From the NCBI GenBank assembly GCA_949987705.1, contig OX465282.1, forward strand, positions 69,499,922-69,563,921: DNA of 64,000 nucleotides. The letters run 5' to 3'. Below the pieces are notes generated by a model. That model had not been told where the DNA came from, ran no database searches, and worked only from the letters and a program-made list of their open reading frames with translations. The DNA is from Thereva unica (Eukaryota; Arthropoda; Insecta; Diptera; Therevidae). Made by a program: the position numbers and the translations under genes. The number at the start of each line of letters is the position of its first letter. Within the stretch, counting starts at the first letter, position 1. This document shows positions 34,101-43,100 of the stretch, piece after piece.

Positions 34101-37100
34101 GTTGGCAAAACGTCGGGGAAGCAACTCTGAGAAAATATACTTCCTTTATTGCCGCTACAGGTGGAACTGTGCCCAAAAACCACCATCGAAATGCTTATGG
34201 GACCCCCAGCCCATAAAGCCTTGCAAAAGGAAATGGCAGGCCGGCAGTACTCGAAAAAAGTTTTATCTAGGTCAACTGGAAATACCATTTATGTGAAGTG
34301 AAAGCGTCGAACAAAGGCCGCCGAAAGACAATCTCGCACCACCATCAACAAGGGCTAGGGCCGGCGCTGCTAATTAGATAAATTGGATAATTTCATAACT
34401 AAATCATAATAAAACAAGTAAATTAAAGAAAATAATAAAAAAATAAGATTACATTTTAGCTTACCTATCAATGAGAGACGGTGTCATTGGTCCACATAAT
34501 ATGTGAAAGCAATTAAGACATATATTCCCACGCGAATAGGGATTTACAGCTCGTTGTCCTCCTTTTGAAGAAAATGAGCCCTTTAACTAGAAACAAAATA
34601 GTACATACAATAAAAATATAGTGTGAGAAAAATTCTTACGTCTTCGTTTGTTGTTTGATCACTCGTTGTTAAATAGGTATGAAATCCTGCTAGACCGATC
34701 ACAGACCAAATAGAAAAGAAGCAAATAAATGTTACAATAACGCTCGATGGTGCTTCTTTTATGACTTCAAAAACTTCTTTTTCTTTTTTCATTACTATAA
34801 ATATTAAAATTATAATTTATGTGTACCGTAGTACATTATGTACTTACATAAAACTAAATGCGTTATTGAGCATGAAAATATAAATACAGCTAAAAATGCA
34901 AGAGAGACTAGAAACATATAAAAAAATCTGTAGTTTCTTTTCCCAACACAATTGCCCACCTGATAAAAAAAAATTGCGAAATTAATTAGCAATAAATGAA
35001 ATCTTTTAAATACCCAAGGGCAATGATGATCGAATCGATCAACACAATTATCGCAAAGACTGCAATGGGAAGCACGTGGAGGCCGAAATATTTTACATGT
35101 AAAACAATATTTAAGTTTAACTGTTTGTCCTTTAACAAGAACTTCTTTCGTTCTGGGAGGCGGGCGATATGTTGGACTATTTAATGAATTTGGCACTTCT
35201 ATAAAATACATGAAACTAAATTTTCTTTTTAAAAGATATCAAACTTACCAATTTGTTTTTCTATGTAAGCAGCTTCATCATGAGAAGCTCTGGGAATTAC
35301 ACCTGGATCTGTGAATGTAGTTCGGAGCAAGGAACTCATTGTAAAAAAATATAGTACTGCGCCGACAATTGGAATTGCAGGAGTTATTCTCGTTGCAAGA
35401 AACGGACAACTGAAAAGTGTGTAAGTATGTATTACAATGGTGTTATTTATATTTTCTCTATGAATTTATGAAATATTTAAATCAATTCCATAGTTAAGCA
35501 CCCGAAAATTTCGCCAAACGTCGCACATATTATAGAATTATTAGACTACAAGCCCACGGCAACTTTTGGGGGTCATGTGAAACAGCATGAATTAAGGCCC
35601 GTGGAGACGCTAAAACATGGTACGACCAAAAACCCGCAGACGGTAAAGCATGTGCTAAGACCGATTTACTTGAACACCGCCCTTTTGTCAAAATATTTCA
35701 AGTTAATCTGTCATTCAGTTGTCAACTGGTAAATTGAAACATTTCGTGTACGAGAAAATTTGGTCAAACAAGTCCACAAATGGTAGGACATGGTATCATC
35801 AACACGAAACTCCGCCCACGAACATCGACGGAAATCAAAGCAGTTTTGATTTTAGTCGGACCGTTGGTCGGACCAAAAAACTGGTACGCGTACCGGCCGG
35901 TACACGGCTAACATCACCTCGAACATGGTCCTTGTACCATGTTTACTTGTACAATGTTTTAGCGTCTCCACGGGCCTTTATATGCAGATCGATACTCCTA
36001 AAAGAGACTAAAACTTTAGGCTACTTTTGCGCGGTACATGTCATCACACAGATAAGTTGAAGATTACATCCGGAGGAGTGCTTTTTCGACCAAACTTGTA
36101 CGGCATATATTGTTCTCCAATAATTGAAAATGGATTCAACTAATGTTCCCAGAAGTTCAAAATTCCACAACACAAGCTGCGTTCTTTTTACACCGTGATC
36201 CCACTCAGATCATTAACTTTCAAGCAAACCAACAACAACAACTTGATCCAAAAAAGATTTGGATCAAAATCTGTGATACAAAAATAGCTTGTGTAAGAAC
36301 CATATCCAAGACACATCTCATTGGAAAATCCAGAGCTTTTATAATTTTGTTCTGTTTTCTTTAATTTTAGTTGGTAGCTCTGCAAAATTTCATTATTTGG
36401 AAAAATGATTAAAAGCAGCCTTTTGTTAATTTTGGAAGTCAACTAAACATTTTTATAAATTCTTTTTAAATCAGAAATATTTTTAATGGCCTCGATTCCC
36501 AGATCCGGCGGCGCGGAAGTGAGTGCGGATTTGACACTTTGCGATTCTCAAACCCGCAGTCGCGGATTCAATTAAATCTAAAATCCGGAGTGAAGACTCA
36601 CACGATAATGAAATACCCGATGTCGGATTACCTTAGGCGCATTTGTGGCTTCAAATCCGCAGAAAATTTGTTGCGGATCACACTTTTAAAGCGCGGAAAA
36701 TGTCAAAGAGAGATTCGCGGTTGCGGATTTGAGAATCGCAAAGTGTCAAATCCGCACTCACTTCCGCTCCGCTGGATCTGGGAATCGAGACAAATAAGTT
36801 TTAGAGACTGAAATAAATTGCGACAAAATATATCAAAAATCATAACTACAACTGTAAAAAACAAAATTTCTTCCATGATCCAAGTCCGTTCTTTTATGCT
36901 CGGCTGATCTGGGGGGCAATTCTGGTTCGGTGCAGTGAAAACGTGAAACCACTTTACACGTTTACACCTTTGATTGCGATTCTTATACCGTGCAAACCAC
37001 TGTCAAAAACTTTGCACGTATAAAAATTTTTTACATCGTGAAATTTAGAGTGAAGTCGTGAAAAGTTTACACTTTAGATATGTACCTACTAGATTTGATA

Positions 37101-40100
37101 AACTGTCACTTGCTAGTATAAAAATTCAATTCAGCCTTTATTATTAAGTCAAACTTTTGTGTATCTTCAAGGCTTTTGAGCGAGTAGGACACAGCTTTGT
37201 TAGCTAAACTCCAAATTAGCATTGACTCCGTTCAATCCACTGACTGGTCGTCTGACATTATTCCCATACAAATTCATAACACCAAAAAGTGTAGTTCTCT
37301 CGCTCATCCATAAGGTCACCGAACTCAAATTTTGTTTTATTTCGTGTTATGAGTTCAGGGCAAATTGAAGAAATGAAATTTGTCATTCAAGAACTGTAAA
37401 CTTCTCCATTTTCTTAAATATTTTTGCTCTTCGCTTTCAATAAACTACATAATACAACTTTTTTATGTTTGCAGTAATACCCGAGAAGTATATACAGTTC
37501 TGGAATTGTTTCATATTTTCCTTTTTGGGAATGTCAGAATATATGTATCTAAAAATATATAGGTATAGCAATTTTTTTACATTTTGCTCTTTCTAAGTTT
37601 GAGAACCTCGGCCATTTTAGCATAACAATTCGAAATTAACGAAAAAAAGCATTTTAAAAGGGGGGAAAAAGGAAAATTGTGTTTATTATTTTTTTAACAA
37701 AATATTTGCCTTGTTTCAATCTTCTAAATACTAATTTAAAGAAATTTAATTTACAAAAGTCACTGGCGTTTTTACATGCAGTGAAGAAAGGTTTGCAGCA
37801 TATGGAACGAAATGGTGCCATGAAAATTTGCCAATTCTATATGTCAATGGCCGCGCTTACGCCCGAGTTACTTTAATTCTGTTAAACTAGCTCTGTTAAC
37901 GTAGCACCGTTTCTAGCGGGCCATTTGATAATTCACATTTTACAACTAATAACAAGCAAAAATAATAACATTTCTCATTATACAAATAACAAAAAGCTAA
38001 AAAATTAATAATAAAAAGAATATCTTCTAAATTATTTGGTTACAACAAAAATTTATAAGCAAACATCAATCCACAGCTCAATACTGTCAAGCTGTGCTAC
38101 ATTTTAGCTAAGTTAAAAAGCAAAAATAAGATAGCAAACAGAGCTAAAAAATTACTGTTTATGCCGTTGTTAACTTGCTAACTCAGTTAAATTAACTTGG
38201 GCATAAACGCGGCCAATGTAGTGTTGGGTAGGACACGATTTTAAAATCAGTTGGAAAGAAAGAAGTGCCGAAATTAAAATGAGTCATGCAGGACTGCCAA
38301 CGAAGAAAGGTTCTGTTTGGTCCACAAGCGCAGATCAACTGCTAATTGATCTTTGGAAAGACAACTACGAAGGGTTAAAAGGAAATAGGAAAAATTCGCA
38401 TATGTTCAAAGAAAGAGCGAGTGCATTAGCATCACATGGCTTTATTTACTGGGGGCAAGAAATTCAAACATAATTACACAACATTGCTAAGAAATACATA
38501 ACACATTATACAACATTATATAACATACAGTGTTCTAAATTAGTCTCGTGCTGTCACTGTAAGTTGCATAAGTGAAATCTATTTAATAAAAGGCTAAGAG
38601 TAAATTAAAAAATATTTAACATAACGAAGAATTGTTTTAATTAATCAAGTTCAAATGATTACACAAAATAGGAAATTAAGCCTCCACAAGATATATTTAT
38701 ATATATTTTGCAATCCCACTTCGCCTAATTTCAAGTTTGAAATTTAGTTGCCGCAAAAGAAGAAAAAATTACATTACAAAATTTCACTCCCTCGAAAAAT
38801 TCAATTCATCACAGGGCGCCTACAAGTCTTCATCAACAGATGCCTTCGTCGTATCCTAAAAATCCGCTGGCAGGACAGAATTTCTATGGCACCGTGCCGG
38901 CCAAGAAAGGATAGACGACAAAATCAGGCGAAGGAAATGGAATTGGGTTGGCCACACCTTACGACGCCAAAACAAAAATCTAGCCAAACAGACCCTTGAC
39001 TGGAATCCGCAAGGATCCCATCGAGTCGGAAGACCTAGAACAACGTGGAGGAGAATCCTGCTAGCAGAAGCCACAACTGGGAGATCCTGACGGATTAAAG
39101 GAGCGCAATGATGATGAAAAATGTAAGAAATGGTTCTCCACTACAAACTTCGCTCCCTCAAAAAAATGTAAGAAATGGCTCTCCGCTACAGAACTTCCTC
39201 AAAAAATGTAAGTAATGTCTCTCCAGGACAAAATTTTCCTCCCTCAAAAAATGTAAGAAATGCCTTCCAGTTCCTATTTACATTCTCACCTCATCAATTG
39301 AATATTTTACTACCGCAAAAGAAGTAAGAAAGGTCTCTCCAATTCGTGTTTACAATCTCGCCTCGCCTAATTTCAATTTGGATATTTTACTGCCGCAAAA
39401 AAGTAAGAAATGACTCTCCTCTCCAGTTCGTGTTTACAATCTGACTTTGCCACAGTTCAAATTGGATATTTTATTGCCGCAAAAAAGTCAAAAATGTATC
39501 TCCACTACGTAATTTACAATCACACCTCGCTTTCTTTATTTATCTAGATATGTATACACTCATATACCAGTAGCACATTATTTTTGAACCGGGACATTTA
39601 AAAAAATTGAGGCCTCAATACAATTTACCATCGTCTAAAGGCCCTCATACACGGTCAATTTGGTTGTACATCCAGAATTTCATCAAACCCATAAGCGCAA
39701 CGAGTTCTGGAGCGCGTTCAAAAACCTTAATATAGTAAACCACGAGGTAAGCTGTGGTTATGCTACATCACTCCACTTAACCACGAAAGTTTATGTTTAA
39801 CCATTGAGGTTTTTGAACGCACCGTGGTTAACTACGAATTAAAAAAAATCAAATTTTTGTTTCCAAAAAATAGGCTCCGCTATTTGGCTGAATTATTTTG
39901 TATGTGTCTATTAATTATTTATTTTCAATAATTTCACAAATCCCACTTTGATTTGTTCATTTTTATCATTAAAATAAATGTCAAAAAGTTGTTTTTATTC
40001 TTCTTCTTCTTCTTCTTCGATGGCTCTACGGCCCAATTCGAGCCTTGGCCTCCTTCAGCTTCTTCCTCCAGACGTCTCTCTGCTCCGCAGCTTGTCTCCA

Positions 40101-43100
40101 GTTTCTCGTGTTGAGCAGTTTCGCTGCATCGGTCTTAACATTATCTTCCCATCTTGACCGTGGTTTGCCAACTGGTCTTTTGCCATCTGGTAGTAGATAC
40201 AGGGATTTTTTTGGTATCCTTGAGTCATCCATTCTTTGGACATGACCGGCCCAACGTAAACGCAGTAGCTTGGCATGGGTCGAAAGTTTACATTCTTTGT
40301 ATAAGTCGTACAATTCGTGATTGTAGCGTATTCTCCATGCATTGTCTTCATTAATTGGGCCGTATATCCTTCGGAGAACCTTCCTCTCAAATATATCCAA
40401 CTTGTCGGCGGATTTTTGGGAGATACTCCATGCTTCACAACCATACGTAGCTACTGTACGTATGATGGTTTTGTAGACTCTTATTTTTGTTTTTCTGTGG
40501 ATGTCTCTGGATTTCATTACTGGCAGTAGTGAGAAGTATGTTCTGTTTGCGGCGTTTATTCTTCTTTGTACGTCTATCGTTTCATCGTTGTCTTCACTGA
40601 CTGTGGACCCCAGGTAGTTAAATTGGCTTACCCGTTCGAAGTTATATTCCCCCCAGGTGGTGTTGTGGTTTCTTCTTCTTCTTTCCACCCTTGACTGAAT
40701 TAGAATCTTGCTCTTCTCTGCATTTATTTGCAGCCCTATATGTTTAGCTCCATCTTCTAATTCTGTGAATACTTCTCTAAGGTATGACAGTGATCTGGCA
40801 AGGCAGTTTATGTCGTCGGCATATCCTGCCAACTGTTTTGATTTGTTAAGCAGGGTTGCGTTCGCATCAATGTTTACTTTGCGAATTACTCCTTCAAGGC
40901 AGAGATTAAATAGCATGGGTGCCAGCCCATCGCCCTGCTTTAAGCCTTGCTTGACTGGGAAGGACTCCGTCAATTCTCCTTGTATTCTGACTGCACACCT
41001 TGTATTTTCCATTGTCATTTTAGTCAGTTTCACTATCTTTAGGGGTATGTTTAGGTCCAGCATTGTCGCATACATTTGCTCCCTGTCGATGCTGTCGTAT
41101 GCTTGTTTAAAGTCGATGAAAAGTTGATACACGTCGATGTTGTATTCCCAGCATTTTCGGAGGATTTGCCTTATTGAAAAAAGTTGATCCATCGTTGACC
41201 TATTTCTTCTGAATCCAGCTTGGTATTCACTTATTACGGCTTCTGCATAAGGTTCCAGTCTGGCCTTAATTATATTGGTCATTATTTTATACACTGTGCT
41301 TAAAAGAGATATGCCTCTGTAATTTTCACAGTTGAATCTATCTCCTTTCTTGTGTATTGGGCAGATAATGCTTTGCTCCCAATCTTCAGGCATTTTTTCG
41401 TTCCTCCATATGCAGCATAGTAATTCATGTATAGCTGCTGAAAGCGGTTCGCCTCCTTGCTTGATCAGCTCTGCTGGGATGTTATCAATTCCTGGAGATT
41501 TGTTATTTCTTAAGAGTCGTATGGCACTTTGTACTTCTTCCAGAGTGGGTTCGTTTGTTTCTCTGGTGTCATCGTTATGTTGTGGACGGGGCTCTGGTAC
41601 GTGTCGGATGCTCTCGTTTGCGTTCAGCAGCTCGCTAAAAAATTCCTTCCATCTTTTCTTTACATCTTCGCTGCCTGTAACTATAGTGCCTTCTTTCGTT
41701 CTACATATACCGGAGGAGGGTTTGAAGCCTTTCTTGAAGAAGTTTACTTCCTTATATGCTTCCGTGGTTTTGTTTCGGGCAAAGTTTTCCTCTGCTCTCA
41801 GGATGTAATTGTTGAGGAATTGCCTTTTCTTCTTCCTGCAGATGTTTTTTGCGGTTCTTCTTGTTTCCTCATATTTCAGTTTCTTGCTCCTCGTCGGTCT
41901 CTCTATGTAAATTTTCCTATTTCTATTTCTGGCCTCTATAGCTGTTTTACATTCCTCGTCGTACCAATCATTGGCTCTGGCAGTGCGTTTGTAGCCTACA
42001 GTTTCCTTCGTGACATCTGTCAGTATCGTCCTCAGTCTTGTCCATTTTCCCTCAATTGTGTCTTCATTGTTTATGTTTAGGCTTGGACCTATCCTCTCTG
42101 CTAACGTTGCCTGGTATCTCTCCAATACGGTCTGTTCCTGGAGGCGGTCAACGTCGAATTTCTTTACTTTGTTGCTTCTTTGTTCTTGAGTGGACAGCCG
42201 ACATCTGAATCTAGCTTTAACTAGGAAGTGGTCCGATTCACAATTCGCACCTCTGTAGGATCTTACTTGAAGGATACTGGAAGCTGCCCTTCTGTCTATA
42301 AGTATATGGTCTATTTGATTGCAGTACCTTTCGCTGGGAGATTGCCATGTGTATTTGTGAATGTCCTTTCTTGGAAAATATGTTGAGCTGACGATCATAT
42401 TTTTGCTCATTGCAAAATCGATAACACGTTGTCCGTTATCATTTGATGTTTCGTGGAGACTTTCTTTTCCAATGGTTGGTCTGTACCAGTTCTCTCTTCC
42501 AATTTTGGCGTTGAGGTCTCCTATCACCATCTTGATGTCATTGGAAGGGGCCGTGTCATATGCGTGTTCAAGCTTGTAGTAGAAAGTGTCCTTTGTCGTG
42601 TTCTTCTTCTTCTTAACTATCGCTAACCATGCTCCCGAGCATGGTTAAAATTAAACTACACCATGGTTAACCACGGGAGTTTTTGAACGTCAAAAAGTTA
42701 TGGTCGTGGTTAGGGCTTACAATACCGGGATTCCGGGATCCCGAATACCGGAATCCCGGACGATTTTTGTCCGTTATTAAAAACCGGTATTTATGTAAAA
42801 ATACCGGTATTTTGGTATTACATTAGTTGATAAAAATTGAATTTATGCACAATATAAATCTAATTTAAAATAATATTAATTAATTACAAGAAATTTTTTT
42901 TGAAGATAAACAAACAATTTCACTGTATTGAAATCTATATCAGGCACATTTATTACACATACCGAGCCGAGTATGGCACCATCGAAAAGCGGCGGTGTCG
43001 GGAATATAAAGCGATTGTTTATGTTTTACGTCTACTACCCAATGAATAGGGCTCGTTTATACAAATACCACTGACATATAGTAATGGACTGCTAAATGAG

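Larger units (their letters stand above)
31409..34464 (-). other. app: app intron 6
   Basis: 3.1 kb with GTAAGC donor and tttatag acceptor. It contains a LINE ORF1 relic, a short tandem duplication at 32530-32592 (unit about 36 bp around ggaaaactttttctg) and an older degenerate repeat at 33060-34060. Confidence 0.75.

Noticed and set aside
41332..42080. 158- and 183-codon plus-strand frames
   Set aside because: They are opposite-strand shadows of the LINE C polymerase frame; the Ser/Leu/Phe-rich translations have no family features.
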